Origin: Gnetum montanum
Lineage: Eukaryota; Streptophyta; Gnetopsida; Gnetales; Gnetaceae
DNA: 37,797 bases
Direction of reading: 5' to 3'
Assembly (NCBI GenBank): GCA_015680685.1
Contig: MNCI01020988.1
Span: 75,688 to 113,484 of the forward strand
Part shown: piece after piece, positions 8,650-20,459 of the stretch
Layout: each line of letters starts with the position of its first letter
Position numbering within the stretch: the first letter of the stretch is position 1
Notes under the pieces: generated by a model
Database searches by the model: none
Told to the model about the DNA's origin: nothing
Seen by the model: the letters and a program-made list of their open reading frames with translations, nothing else
Translations under genes and position numbers: made by a program

Positions 8650-11600
8650 ATGGCTGACGACGAAAGGAAGCGAGGAAAACTGTTTCTGCCGTTCGACGAT
8701 CCGCGCACGTTTCATTCAAAACTAGAGCGCGAATGCAAAGCCTTGAGAGATGCCCAGAATGGTATCAGAGCCTAGAAAAGCATTTTGAACGAGCACATAG
8801 AACACGAAGATAGTCAAGCTTCAGATCCAGATACAGAACTTCGCCTTACTTCAGATAAGTTAAAAAGCTCTACCCCTGTTTGGCCTGAATGGTCGGTAAA
8901 TCCAAATGATTATTGGGAAACTCCTGAATGGAAGTTTGAAAGATGGGAATCTGATAATATGTATTTGCTAGCTAAAACTTTATTTGAGTATAAAGAAGAT
9001 GCTAAGAAGAAGCGATGTTTAGGTCATTTGTATTGGCAAACAGTAGCTCGCCCAATTGAAGACGTTTAGATATTCTGTCAAAATATTATTGGACAATGGG
9101 TGATATGTATGTTTCTACTCCAAATTTAGCCGAAAAACCTATAACATCTGTTATGATTAAGAGAAGTCAGTCTTGTCCATAGTTTGGTTCCAAATTATAT
9201 GGTGTTTTATTAAGTTCCAAATCATGTCCATTAACTCCTAATCAGCCGTCTAGTCCAATTTCGCCGTCTAGACCAGTGCAGTTTGAAATTGCTGAATTAT
9301 CTGATGAAGTTTCATCTACTCTACCATATATAATAGAATCTCATGACAAATTTGGAAGAGCATATATTTACCCTCCAACTCCTATTGCTGATTTATATGA
9401 AGATAAGGAAGTAAATACTTTTGACGAAGAAGATCAAGCTCTATTAAGAGACATAGCAACAGGAACAAAAATAGTAGCTGATGAAAATTCTGCAGCTGTC
9501 TTTGATCAAGAAACTGAACAGCTATCAGATGATGAAGCTCAACAAGACGTTCGGGCTCAGATTTATAATATATATCAGCAATTAGCAGTAGTTGCAAATG
9601 AAGATAGAGATTTAGATAATTGGGAAGAAGATTGGGAAGAAATGCCAGACGTGGATGATGATGAGGATGATAGTAGCACAGATGGTGTAGAATGGGGACC
9701 AAGGATAAATATGCTAAGTTCAAGATCACACTCCGTCACAGTAGATCATAACAAAGGCAAGGAAAAAGAAGGAGAGATTTCAGAAGAACAAAAAACTATT
9801 TTGCCATTTTCAGAAGCTTTGCTAAAAGCTAAATCTTTTATGGGCAGTGCAGCACATAAAGACCTGAAGTTTCCAGACATCCCCAAAGATGCTATCTACA
9901 ACTTCGCCAACACTTTCTCTGCCAGAATGGCTACGTCAATCAAATAATCAGAAGCTATTTTGGATGTCAAAGGCAAAGGTATTCGTCCAATCTTATTACC
10001 TTTATTTACCTCCGAAGAAGTTGAAAAATGGCAAGCTCAAAGTCATGCTTATGTTCATTTAGGACAAATAGTTATTATTGTCAGCCCTAAGTTTAATTAT
10101 GAAATTGGAGCAGAATATGTGGTTACGTTATTAGATAGCCGTGTTATTGGTAATGGAATTAGCCAAGATCCCAATGTAGCATGGGAAACAGCTAAAATTT
10201 TTCAGTTTCAAGGAACTTTAGATGCTGATGCGTTGTGCACGGTCCAACCAAATTTTCAGTTGGCATTATCCGATGATTATATTACCAATGCTCTATTATT
10301 ATGCATCGAAATCCATGGCGTGGATTTACTTCCAGGATCAGTCTATGCAGCTGTCGCTGTAAGAGGCACTTACCAACTGTCCAACACCATTTTGATGAAT
10401 CACAAGTTGAAGTGGGGAGTGCAGTTCCCAAAAGGAAGTCAGCATTTGAAGGCTTGTGGAAGGTCTATTGCGACACCTAATTATGTGCAAAGTTTTCCGA
10501 GAATTCAGAATTTGCTTCATGCTCAGGAATTTAAAACCGTGGAAAAGCCGAAGAGAAGATGGAGTTAGTATCCTATTCAACAATTTGGTAGGTAAGCAAC
10601 TATAACATTAGAAGCCTTACCGCCCGTCTTACCAACAAGAAAATATGATGAGTCATCTTCATCACCAAGCTATGACATGCGTGCAGCAATTCTCATGATG
10701 TAGCCATCCTACAAGCAAGTAGGATCAAGAAGACTACTCCAAGGAGGAAGATGGCCGCCACAAGGCGCATATGCGACAATAGCCTCTGAAGTAGAACAAC
10801 CAACAACTAGAGCCGACTGCAGTTACTTACTTGAACATACAGCCAGCAGCGCCAGTGATCAACCTGATAATACAAGGCAGCTCAATTATTTATGTCACTG
10901 GACCTCTTATGCATCACAAAATATTACCCAGTTGCATAATCAATTAGCTCAACTCAAGAACGAAGTCCAAAGTCACCTCACTCAGATGTCTCAAGAAATC
11001 ACTGATCATCTAGCAAGCTATGAGCCCATAGTTCAACAGCGACAAAGTTAAGCGAGCGTGACTAGGAAAAAATTGAAGACTGCATTATCAGTAGAAAATC
11101 AGTTGTCACTACCAAAGCCAAGAGATCCTGACCAGCGATCTAGGGGTTCATCTGAAACACCAGTATTTCCAGATCCAAGAGATCGTATGCTTTTAGAAAG
11201 AATCAAGCAAATGCAGATAGATAAATCACCACCAGCAACATCCGCTTCAACCTCATCCCCAGATCCACCTGAAGGAGAATGCCAGCAGCACATCATGATG
11301 GCTAGAAGAACGTATGCCAATCCGCCTTGGCAATGACCACCTCCATCACAACCTCCTGTTTTCACAGCTTTCCAGCATTGGCAAGCCTCATCAATTCCTG
11401 TTATTGACATTGACTATCTTCCGCCCAAAGAAGTGTTGCATGTAATTCGTTTATGGATTGATCAATTAAGAATAAGTATGCAGATCCTAAGGATGGATGA
11501 AAAGATAGTCATTTTAGGAGGATTTTCTCGAGCATGTGGGAAAGTACGTCATTGGTGGGAATCTACAACACAAGAACAAAAGAATCAAATTACGGCAACC

Positions 11601-14600
11601 GGTCTACAAGGTATGTTTGTTTCGTTAGTTACAGAGTTTACAGTGGATTTGTCAGCAAATTTAAGATTAAAAGATAAGTTATTACTTAGTCAGAGAAAAT
11701 TAGAAGATTTGAGATATTTTGAGCAGTTTAGTGCTGAATATGCTAATGAAGTCTATCGACTCGCTCTTCATCAAGACCAAATGATTCCTTATCTTTATTT
11801 AGGAAGTTTGCCAGCTAAATTAGGCCAAATGGTATTGTACAAAGCTATGGAAAAGAATATTGATCTCTCGCTTACCTATTTCACTGATCTTATTCATATG
11901 GTAAGGCAAGAGCTTCAGACAGCCTGTTACAATATTCAGTTACATCATCTTCTTCCGTCTGCAGAAGTTTGTGCCAATTTAGATGGAATCGACGTTTTCG
12001 GCAAACCACCCAGAAGAAGAGGTAAACCCAGAGGTAGAGGTTGAAGGCAACATCAATATCGAAGAGCGCCACCAAGATTTAAACATCAAAAATGGAAAAG
12101 ATCATTCAAGCGAGTTGGCCCAAGGAAATTCTTTGCTAAAAGACGAAAGGGTGTATTTAACTGCAGAAAGGTGACTTGTTATGCCTGCAAAAATCAAGGT
12201 CACTACGCTCATGAATGTCCACGAAAGAAAGATAAGGTCAATCCCAAAATCAAGGCTTTCTTTGAAAGTTATATCCAGGATTGGGAACCAGTGGATAACC
12301 CAGAAGAAGAAAAAGAGCAAGCGTTTGCTATTCAAGTCCTGTCTAATGATGAATCAGACATCTCCAACAGTAAAAGCCCTTCAAGCAATCCTAAAGAATC
12401 AGAAAGTGAGGTAGAAGAAGAAGAAGTACCTAGAAATCTGATGATGCAGCCATCGCAGTGGGAAGAAGCAGTGCCTGAAGAATGGTTTTCTAATGTAGAC
12501 CTAGACTCTGAAATAAAGTCTTGGATCAATGATCAACCTGTTTGGTCAGACGATACATCTTCAAGACAAGAAGACGCTTTGCTTTTAGACGATCTAGAAG
12601 GTGATAGAGATTCAAGCATAAGCTCTACGCTAGGATGTAAGGAGACATTGTTAAAAGAAGCATCAGAAGAAGACTCAGATGAAGAACCAGCACCAAAGGT
12701 TATCAAACAGAAGCTCCCACAATTTCTGGCAACACCATATCCTAAAATATTTCTAGTCAATCTAGAAGTGAAGAATTGGATAGATCCATCACCATCGGTT
12801 CAGGTAGACCCTTAGATACAACATCAAGTTAAGCATTTATTAGCCTTGCAGAGTGTTTTATTAATTCCAATTAAAATAGCAGTAGATGGGAAGAATAAAT
12901 GGAGAAAATATCAAGCATTTATTGATACAGGAGCATCTCTAAATTTTTGTCATAAGGATGTGTTAGAATGTTGGGTTACTAGTAAGACTATGCTGTTAGA
13001 AACAATGAATGGCACCAGACACTTATCCAAGTTTGCATTCAATATCCCGCTGAAGATAAATGATGAAGATGTAGGGATAGCAAATTTTGTTCAAATTTCA
13101 GATAGTGGATATGATCTTGGTTTAGGATCACATTTTATGGATTCAATCGGACCCTACACAGTAGGACAAGATATGATAGTTTTTTCCAACAGATCATCCG
13201 ACAAAACAGCAGAATCTCAATCAAAGATCATTGTGAACCGAATTCCATTAATGCTTTGGAAAAATAAACATCCTCAAATACGATCAGGATTTAATAAGTT
13301 GAATCCATCTTTGAAAGAGGTGTTATCTCAAATGGAGATGGAAGAACCGGCCAGGAAAAAATATGAAAAGATTCAACATATGAAAAGAGCACAAATCAAT
13401 CTAACTGATCCAGATCAGCAGTTACTTAGTGCATGTTTTGATGATTTAACAAAATGTTGTTGTGAGCATCCATTACAGTTTTGGGATAGAGATAGTCCAG
13501 AAGCCCATATCCCAACAGTGCACAACATCCCCGTTTAGTCAAAGGTCATTGTGCTCAACCAACAAGATACCGCAGAAATGGAGAATCAAATAGCTGAATT
13601 TTTGGCAAAAGGCTTAATCCAGAAATCACAGTCAAATTATGCCTACTCTAGCTTCATAGTCAGAAATCATGCAGAGATAACCAGAGGTAAAGCAAGAATG
13701 GTCATTAATTATGTTCCACTTAATGCAGTGACTATTGACATCAAATGGCCATTACCAAACAAGGAAATGTTGATCCAGACAGTTGCAGCGAAGAAGGTTT
13801 TCAGTAAATTTGATTGTAAGAGCGGATATCATCAGATCCGTATCAGTCCAGAGGATATTCACAAAACGGCTTTTTCAACACCACAAGGTTTATTTGAATG
13901 GAAAGTCATGCTGTTTGGTCTCAAAAATGCTCCAGCTCAGTTTCAACGTCGCATGGATACAATTTTCAAGTCTGTTACAGGTTTTGTGGCAAATTATATT
14001 CATGATTTTTTTGTCTTTTCTGATTCAGTTCCAGAACATGTCATTCATTTGCAGAAGTTTGCAGCACTATGCCTTCAGCATGGTATAGGACTTTCGTCAG
14101 ATGAGAAAAAGTTCCAAGTGGGAAAATCGTCTATTGAGTTTCTTGGTGTAACTATTAAAGATGGCAAAATTCATATGCAGCCTCATGTTCTAACCAAGAT
14201 AAATCAGTTTCCAGACCACCTAATAAACAAAGAACAGTGTCTACGATTCTTGGGATGTATTAATTATGTTTTGCGTCATATTGATAAATTGTCTGATAAA
14301 ACAAAGGAGATTCGATGGTGCAAGAATCAACAACCCTTTGAAAGGACAACGAAGGCTACAATTCAAGTTCAGCAGCTGAAAGAGGAATGCAAGAATCTGC
14401 CACCACTCCAACCAATCCTCAAAGGTCCTTTTATTCTCAATACTGATGCTAGTTATGATGCATGGGCGGCAGTACTTCTCCAAGCAAGTAATAGCAGAGA
14501 AACAGAACAAGTGTGTGCTTATGCCTCCGGAACATTTCAGAAGAATGAACTCAATTATTGGCCTGCTGAAACGGTACGTGGTTTAGAAAAATTCCATATT

Positions 14601-15410
14601 CATCTAATTGCCAAGCCTTTTATTCTTAGAACAGATTCATCCAATTTGGCCACGTTATTGAACAGATGCATAAATCCCTCTCCTAAGCTCCAAAGGTTCG
14701 CCTGGTGGCAATTTCTTTTGGTCCAATATAAGTTCTCTATCGAAAGGATTCCCGGAATTACCAATAGTTTACCGGATGCTTTAACTCGTGAGTTAAAACC
14801 ACAGATCAAAATGTTCCATGCAGAATCCAGCAGCGGTTCCATGAACCCTCTTCAAGACAACGAAGATTGGAAGCTTTGGCCTATTGCAACCCTTGAAGAT
14901 CGCGTCAGATGGGTCAGATCAGTCGCCAACCTGTTTCCACAAGAATCTTCTTTAAGCCACTCCAAACAGTATCCAACATTGGATTTCTTTGTCAACATGG
15001 CGGGATGCTTCGATTGTGTAATCAAAAATCTTAGGTGGAGTCGGTTGGAAGCAAAGTTACTCAAGCATCTCCAGGTCACCAACGTCCTCGACAACCTCAT
15101 CCTCATCCATCGTCCATTATTTGCCAATGAACATGCAAGAAGTTTCTTGAATGAAACGCTAGAATCTACTTTATGGGAAGAAAAGCTTTGTACACACTTC
15201 CAGAGAATTAACTTTTATCAAGAGCTCTCCTGGTACGCAAATGAAAACTTGGTGCCCAAACAACTTCAGCAGCAAGATGCCGATGATGTCACATCTACTC
15301 CAGCTGGGATCCTTACCGAGTTGTCTAAACTCATCAAGGATTGCTTTGATTGTAAGAAAGCTCGTGGCAAGATTTGTCACGTCCACCGTGCTATTCTAAA
15401 AGCCATTTAG
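8650..15410 (+). pseudogene. EPRV copy 2 polyprotein (full-length, decayed; petuvirus-like)
   Basis: This is the complete viral ORF, about 2,250 codons. ATG 8650 is the first start in the frame that continues through the primer site. Domains in order: unrecognised N-terminus with an acidic stretch (9610-9680); 30K movement protein (about 9960-10490); linker with a short coiled coil; coat protein (about 11400-12010); Arg/Lys-rich segment (12010-12170); CCHC knuckle (12174-12215); acidic linker; aspartic protease (DTG at 12924); RT (about 13560-14290); RNase H (DASYDAW at about 14443); unknown C-terminal tail. Breaks: TAG 8773, a 1-nt loss near 9063, TAG 9180, TAA 9945, TAG 10566, TAA 10593, TAG 10701, TAA 11049, TGA 11334, TGA 12042, TAG 12813, TAG 13536. 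The RT box reads YIHD (13995) instead of YIDD, and 15 nt are missing in RNase H near 14570. The last 619 codons (13551-15410) are open. A single ORF fits Petuvirus better than badnavirus-type genomes, but RT phylogeny is not available here. Confidence 0.9.
8760..8772 (+). promoter_or_regulatory. EPRV minus-strand primer-binding site (tRNA-Met), copy 1/copy 2 border
   Basis: TGGTATCAGAGCC matches the initiator-tRNA-Met complement. By convention it marks position 1 of the circular caulimovirid map and so the border between the two tandem copies. It sits 110 nt inside the polyprotein frame that starts at 8650, and the TAG at 8773 follows it directly. Confidence 0.93.
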
Positions 15411-15497
15411 GCGTGGCTTGTACGCCTAGTTTGATGCTTTGCTTGGCTTGCACGCCAAGGCTTGTTTGTTGTTTGTCTTAAAGCCCTCTGTTGTTGT

Positions 15498-15504
15498 TAT
15501 AAAT
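15498..15504 (+). promoter_or_regulatory. EPRV TATA box, copy 2
   Basis: TATAAAT is in the same context as 8123-8129. It would drive transcription out of the viral array towards 16119 and beyond. Confidence 0.6.
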
Positions 15505-15716
15505 AAGGGCAAATGTTGGAGAAGAGAGTGGAAGTTAGAGTAGTAAGAGTGTGGTATGGAACTCTGTAAAAATGTGTGTTTCATGTATTCTTCGTTTAAT
15601 GAAAGTTAGTGCTTGCTTGCAGTTCTCATCTATCTCTCAGTTCTTTTAGCTATTGCCCTGTTTCTTGTCTTGCGCGCCGCTTTTATTTTGGAATACCGCA
15701 TCTTTCGTGGCTTAAG

Positions 15717-15833
15717 ATGAATGCGTTCTGGTTGGATCCTCATTTCTTAATATTCTGTCTCATAATAATTCTGCTCATATCTCTGCTCTTTCTCAGTGTC
15801 TATTCGCTCATCAGTTACTGGTTTGTGCGGTGA
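15717..15833 (+). CDS. Candidate 38-residue membrane microprotein in EPRV leader, copy 2
   Basis: This is the same ORF as 8343-8459: ATG 15717, TGA 15831, one predicted transmembrane helix in the middle. It has stayed open while the polyprotein next to it gained eleven stops, although the short length makes this weak evidence for selection. The frame is also open upstream to 15609, but copy 1 has a 1-nt difference there, so the ATG at 15717 is preferred. Confidence 0.35.
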   Translation: MNAFWLDPHFLIFCLIIILLISLLFLSVYSLISYWFVR

Positions 15834-16023
15834 TCCTATCTTTGTATTTGTCTCTTGGTTTGGTGGACTGCTAGGAGTCTAGCGACTCAGCAGGTTTTCT
15901 TATTTTCCCACAGTTTTCACCCTGAGCCGAAGGTTACTCCTTTGTCTAGAAACTCCCATAGAAGCACCTGTGATTGTGCATCGTGAGGTTGAGTTTGTTG
16001 GACGCTGTGCGAGGCAGCTGATC

Positions 16024-16118
16024 ATGGCTGATGACGAAAGGAAGCGAGGAAAACTGTTTCTGCCGTTCAACGATCCACGCACATTTCATTCGAAACTAGA
16101 GCGCGAATGCAAAGCCTT
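16024..16118 (+). pseudogene. Start of a third EPRV polyprotein, truncated
   Basis: ATG 16024 and the following codons match 8650-8744 with a few substitutions. Similarity ends at 16118, before the primer site, at the right-hand border of the viral array. Confidence 0.85.
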
Positions 16119-16197
16119 CACCTCAAATAAGTAGCTATGTAAGTTTCGCTTCATGGGATGTTATTGAGCATCTTCACCTCAAATAAGTAGCTATGTA
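16116..16197 (+). repeat. Short direct repeat at the right EPRV border
   Basis: A 26-nt sequence beginning cttcacctcaaataag occurs at 16116-16141 and again at 16172-16197, 56 bp apart. The first copy overlaps the last three viral bases (ctt). This may be a footprint of the integration or repair event, or a pre-existing duplication in the target. Confidence 0.8.
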
Positions 16198-17024
16198 CTC
16201 CACTTCCAACTCTACTTTAATTTTGTTTAGTATAATTATAGTAGAGATCATAGGCTTGATTAAATTACCTTTTTTTGAAGGAAATTGTATTTCTTTGAAA
16301 GCTATTTTTGCAATAATTAGGGATTGCTTAGGATTAAATGCTATCATAGAAAGTCCTTTGTTAGCTTATCAACATGTAGTTTCCTCACCTATACAATAGG
16401 AGATACACTTTTCATGTAAATATAGGGAATTAATCATTCATGCTAATCTTGAAGTACTTGCCAGCTCCCACTTAGATATGTTAGGGGAAACTACGCTAGG
16501 ATTGAAATCCATTTCATTAGTCTAAGTGATTTTTCTTCAAGTGGAAGATTGTTAGAGATGTGAATACAAAATCTATAGTTAACTAGTGTTGAACTTCACT
16601 TTTCTCTTCTACCATTTGTTAGTTTTAGAATTTTCTAAAGAATAGTTAAGATATCTAAAACTTATAAAAGAAAAAGTGAAGACATGTTTGAGTTAATTAT
16701 AGGTTTTTTCCATAATTTTAATCTTATATCTAGCTATTTGAATCCATCTTGGGTTGGTTATGATCAATGAGTTCAGAGTGTGTGGTCTCTTATGTAAGAA
16801 TTGCTATGTGGAAGCAACTAACTTGTGATGTTTGTAAATACCTTTATGTATCTTTGTAGTTTTGAAGATGTTGTAAATGTTAAGAAGTTACTTTCTTGTT
16901 TATCTTCCTTATTTCTCTATAACTCCATTATGCAATTTTTATTTCCTAGTTGTTATGTTATTTTTTATGTTGGTAATATTTGTGAATAACAATTTTTACA
17001 CAATGCATAATTTGTTAATAAGTA
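16198..17024 (+). other. Degraded repeat DNA, possible Ty1/copia 3' end
   Basis: No intact gene is present. At 16537-16549 the purine-rich caagtggaagat is followed by TGTTAGAGATGTG (from 16550), which resembles the polypurine tract and LTR start of plant Ty1/copia elements. A TATA-like acttataaaag at about 16659 would suit the LTR promoter. The upstream frame has several stops and was not recognised as copia pol. The LTR end was not found and is probably cut by the gypsy remnant starting near 17000. Confidence 0.35.
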
Positions 17025-17850
17025 TGCGATTAGGTGTTTGGTATGTTAGTAGATCAAAGAAAAATGTCAAAGACCTAGTGGTTTTCTTCATCCACCCATC
17101 ATTCTAATGTGGAAATGAAAAACCATTGGCACAGACTTCATTACTAGATTGTCTCATATCAAGATCAGGAAGGATTTCCGCTTAATGGTGATAGATCTTT
17201 TGACAAAATCTTTTGACTTTTTGGCTATGAAAGTGATAGCTAGTATCAAAGAGATTGTTCAATTATTCCTATTATAGATTTTCAAATTTCATGAAGTCCT
17301 AAATAAGATTATGTTAAACAAAGATTCTAAATTCACTTCCAAATTTCAATATTTTTTTCAAGAAGACTCTGAGCTCTATGTTGAATCTTAACTCAATGTA
17401 TTACACATAGAAAAATGGTCAAATAGAAAGAATGAATAAGATGTTGGAAGATATGATTTAAGCTTATGCTCTAGACTATAAAGACAGTTAGGACAAAGTT
17501 CTTCCACTGGTAGAGTTTACATACAATAATAGTTGTTAAGATAGCTTGAAAGTAGTACCTTATGAAGTGTTATATGATAGACTTTATGGTACACATCTTT
17601 TCTAAGATTTTATAAAGGAGAAAGAACTAGGATATATTGAAAAAATATGTAGCTTCAACCTAAAAGCCAATTCTCTAAAGTGGCCAATTAATATTATTAA
17701 TAATATGAAGAGAAGATTGAGCAATAAAGTGATTTCAATGGTAAGGGTTTTGGAAAAGACATGGAGTTTAAAAAGCAAGATGGAAAGTAGAGAAATATAT
17801 GTATACCTTACATCCTAAGATTTATTAAGAGCAAGATTCTTAAAAGGGGA
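17025..17850 (+). pseudogene. pol: Ty3/gypsy integrase remnant (end of pol)
   Basis: Reading with a few frame changes shows a decayed plant gypsy integrase: a WKWK...TDFITRL motif near 17108-17150 (the usual WEHISMDFI-type block), a LLTKSFDFL block near 17198, a KDSKFTSKF block near 17320 (second catalytic Asp region), a NGQIERMNKMLEDMI block near 17415 and an EFTYNN block near 17514. The C-terminal end carries a TWSLKSKMES-like segment near 17760, as at the end of chromovirus-type pol. Several stops and frameshifts make it inactive. RT, RNase H and gag of this element are absent upstream, where the copia-like remnant and EPRV lie instead. Confidence 0.75.
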
Positions 17851-17854
17851 AAAG
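17842..17854 (+). promoter_or_regulatory. Polypurine tract of the gypsy element
   Basis: aaaaggggaaaag lies directly before TGTAACACCC, the LTR start. It would prime plus-strand DNA synthesis. Confidence 0.75.
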
Positions 17855-19790
17855 TGTAACACCCCTACCTTAGATACATCTTATCTCTTGGTATGTTTGT
17901 GATTTGAACTATTGATGTTTTGTTTACTCACATATGTCTATGCTTTATTAAGCTATGTTTCTTATGGATGACTATGCTTTTGTATTTTAAGCTACGTACT
18001 TTCCTATCCCTTTTAATAATTTTTTTCTTTATTTATTTTGATTTAGTTTTCTTTTTCATATTTTTAGTATTTTTATAATATTTAGCATTTTGGGATTTAT
18101 CTTATAATTTAGCATATATGTGTTAATCCTTCTATTGGAGTTTTGAGTTAGCAAGTATCAAGTACTAGATGGGTCATTAGCACATACAGTGCAACTTTGG
18201 TTTTAGTACACTTTGCTTAAATAATTTGTATTTTTAGTAGAATTATATTTTTTATTTTTAAAATTTTTAATTTATTTTTAGCTTATATTTTAGAGGTTCC
18301 CATGCTAGCATTTCATTAGCTATACTTATCAACTTGGGCTTACTCATAACTAGTAACTTTTTCATAGGAGAAGCCCATTAGGCTAGTGATGGGCACGAAC
18401 CTATGTGAAAAAGAATTTAAAAATATTTTTAGAGATAGAATTTCTTTTTATTTTTACTTTTTCCCATGAGAGATTACCCTTTTTGCTCAACATTGTCAAA
18501 CCCTTGCAATAATATATATACCTAGAACCTATTCTATGAAAGATCATCCAATTACATAACTGACATCTAGGAGATAGAACCAAAGAGGAAGACTTTGCCA
18601 ATTTGAAAAGGGGTTACATCCAAATTGACACTGTCAACTAGGACCTTTACTAATCCTTAATTTTAGATGGTACTTCAAATCTCGCTTAAATCCCATCATT
18701 GACCTATGGTTTTGCCTAAGATTTGGACCCTATTTGGAAGATCAAAGCCACACAATAATCCTTTCTACATCACTATCAATTTTAGGTAGGGTAATTTAAT
18801 ACTTTCACTCCATTTAATGGGTTTTGATATTTTTGTTTTATGTACATATATTTTTTACCGTAGTCCATTTATTTACTAATTATTTAACAAATTTCTTAAT
18901 TTCTCAGATCTAAACAAATTATTATTATTTTTTACAATTCAATTAGTTTCAAAAATCTTTAATCATGCATGGAATGTAACTCAATGTTTTAACTTGGTTT
19001 AATCATGTTTTAACCACATTTTTTCTTTGTTCCAATTTTGATCAAGTTTCCAACTATAAAACTAGGGTTTCAAGATGTTTTCATCTTTTTGACCCCTGAA
19101 ATGACTCTAAATGTTGATGGTCCAAAGAGTAAAGTTGTTCCTCTCACTAGTGTAGATCACAAGGCACCCTCCTTGGTCTATCGTGACCTTATCATGAGTT
19201 CATGATGCAAGTCATAATGAATATTTATTAAATTGTTGGATTTCAAGCAAAAAAAAAAAAAACAAATTTTAAAAAGAAACCCCAACATTGAAGCAATGGA
19301 AAATTTAAAAAATGGCCAAAAATGTAATTTTTTAGGCTTCCCAAAATACTTCAAAATAGCAACTAATCACACTTTTGCTTCTATATTAGCTTAAGATAGT
19401 CTCTAGGAGGCTAATTTCTTTTTTGGTTTTTTCTACAATTTTCAAGCATTCATTAGAACATACATTTCATCTTTGGCCTTTGTTTGATACTTCATAACAT
19501 TTTTTTTATAACTCAAATTTTAGCCTCTAATCTTTTAGCTTTGCTAAACATTTGGATTCATCTCTCCATCACCTAGGGATCTATTTGTTAGTTTATTTGT
19601 AAGTAGCCATTTGATCATTTGGCTTCAGATTAAGTTTACTTATAACATTAATAACCTTATTAGTGACTATACACAAAGCCTTTTTTGGTAGTAAACCAGA
19701 CACTTATGTGATCAAACTTATCGGTAACTGTCACCTTTGTAGTAACTACACAATCAGCCTTGGTTGATAGTAAGTTTTGTACTTAGATGG
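17855..19790 (+). repeat. 3' LTR of gypsy element, first part
   Basis: The LTR begins TGTAACACCC after a polypurine tract and is interrupted at 19790 by E2. It is AT-rich and has no coding region. The missing end is at 24658-25596, which terminates in GGGTGTGACA, a near-perfect inverted match to the start. Joined without E2, the LTR would be about 2.87 kb, in the range of long-LTR Del/Tekay-type chromoviruses. The family assignment rests on this structure only. Confidence 0.7.
19786..19790 (+). repeat. E2 target-site duplication, left copy
   Basis: GATGG directly precedes the TG of the E2 LTR and recurs at 24658-24662 after the CA at the far end. A 5-bp duplication is usual for Ty3/gypsy integrase. 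Confidence 0.85.
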
Positions 19791-20459
19791 TGATGAGTGG
19801 CGAGATACCCCTACACTCAACCATACGAAACGAGCGTAGCATGCACGATTCGGTCAAACTCCACAGACTAAATGCCTACACGCCCCATGGAACACTTGGG
19901 GTTAATCATTCGTTGTCTTCCCAGACTTACTTGTATGTTTCATGGTGTATGGTTAAGCAAGTCTGAGGTATATAATTTTTATGGTCTTTTATGTTTTTAT
20001 GTCTTCTATGCTATTAGAGAAGGGTTGAGAAACTAACTAACTCTAACTAATGACTAAGTCTAAATTAACTAGTGTCAGCATCCATTCCCACTTACCGTAC
20101 ACACCCTGAACTATGCAACTGTGGCTACCAAACGCTAATCGTTACTAGGATCACCACACATAATGCACATGCTCGAAGTGGTCGTACTGAGGCACTTAAC
20201 TAGCCTAAGCGTGATAAGCATCCGTTCCTTAGCTATCCGTACACATCCTTGAATGCTCGTAACCAAGTCGTACTTATCCCACGTTCTAGGAGTTTAGGGT
20301 GAGAGAGACTAATCGCGATTGGTAGCCGATTCCTTGACTAGCCGTACACGTCCTTACATGCTCATAATCAAGTTGTACTCATGCGCTACTGCAGGGTAAT
20401 AAATAACAGGTAAGAAAAAACATGTAATAAAACCTATTCCATGGACTGTAAGGTTTATC
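19791..20459 (-). repeat. E2 3' LTR, R-U5 part only
   Basis: This aligns with 23708-24370 of the intact E2 LTR and with 1-598. It stops at ggtttatc, where the intact LTR continues into a further 286 bp containing the TATA box and GATATC array. The U3 segment is therefore lost. Confidence 0.88.

Larger units (their letters stand above)
15411..16023 (+). other. EPRV intergenic/leader region, copy 2
   Basis: This is closely similar to 8036-8649, with substitutions and small indels. It has the TATA box at 15498-15504, the small hydrophobic ORF at 15717-15833, and a pyrimidine-rich tract ending in CAG (15895-15913). Downstream the polyprotein ATG recurs at 16024, but only 95 nt of that ORF remain. 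Confidence 0.75.
8760..16118 (+). mobile_element. Endogenous pararetrovirus copy 2 (near-complete genome)
   Basis: Starting at the primer site, this unit runs through the polyprotein, the intergenic region, the second polyprotein ATG (16024) and the first 95 nt of coding sequence. It stops being alignable at 16118, 15 nt before a second primer site would occur. The inferred circular genome is therefore about 7.37 kb. Together with 5139-8759 it forms a head-to-tail array of about 1.5 genomes. Confidence 0.9.

Noticed and set aside
8505-8708. Minus-strand ORFs at 8505-8708 and 15900-16082
   Set aside because: They overlap the start of the polyprotein in antisense and differ in length between copies. 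No support.
8760-8772. Initiator tRNA-Met-like sequence as the PBS of an LTR retrotransposon
   Set aside because: No LTR end precedes it. The surrounding sequence is viral coding sequence and the domain order MP-CP-PR-RT-RNase H is caulimovirid, without integrase.
15609-15833. 74-codon version of the leader ORF
   Set aside because: A 1-nt indel between copies breaks the upstream part. Only the 38-codon ORF is common to both.
16877-17107. 76-codon ORF at 16877-17107
   Set aside because: Its end overlaps the decayed integrase and its start lies in unrelated AT-rich sequence, so it is a chance frame.
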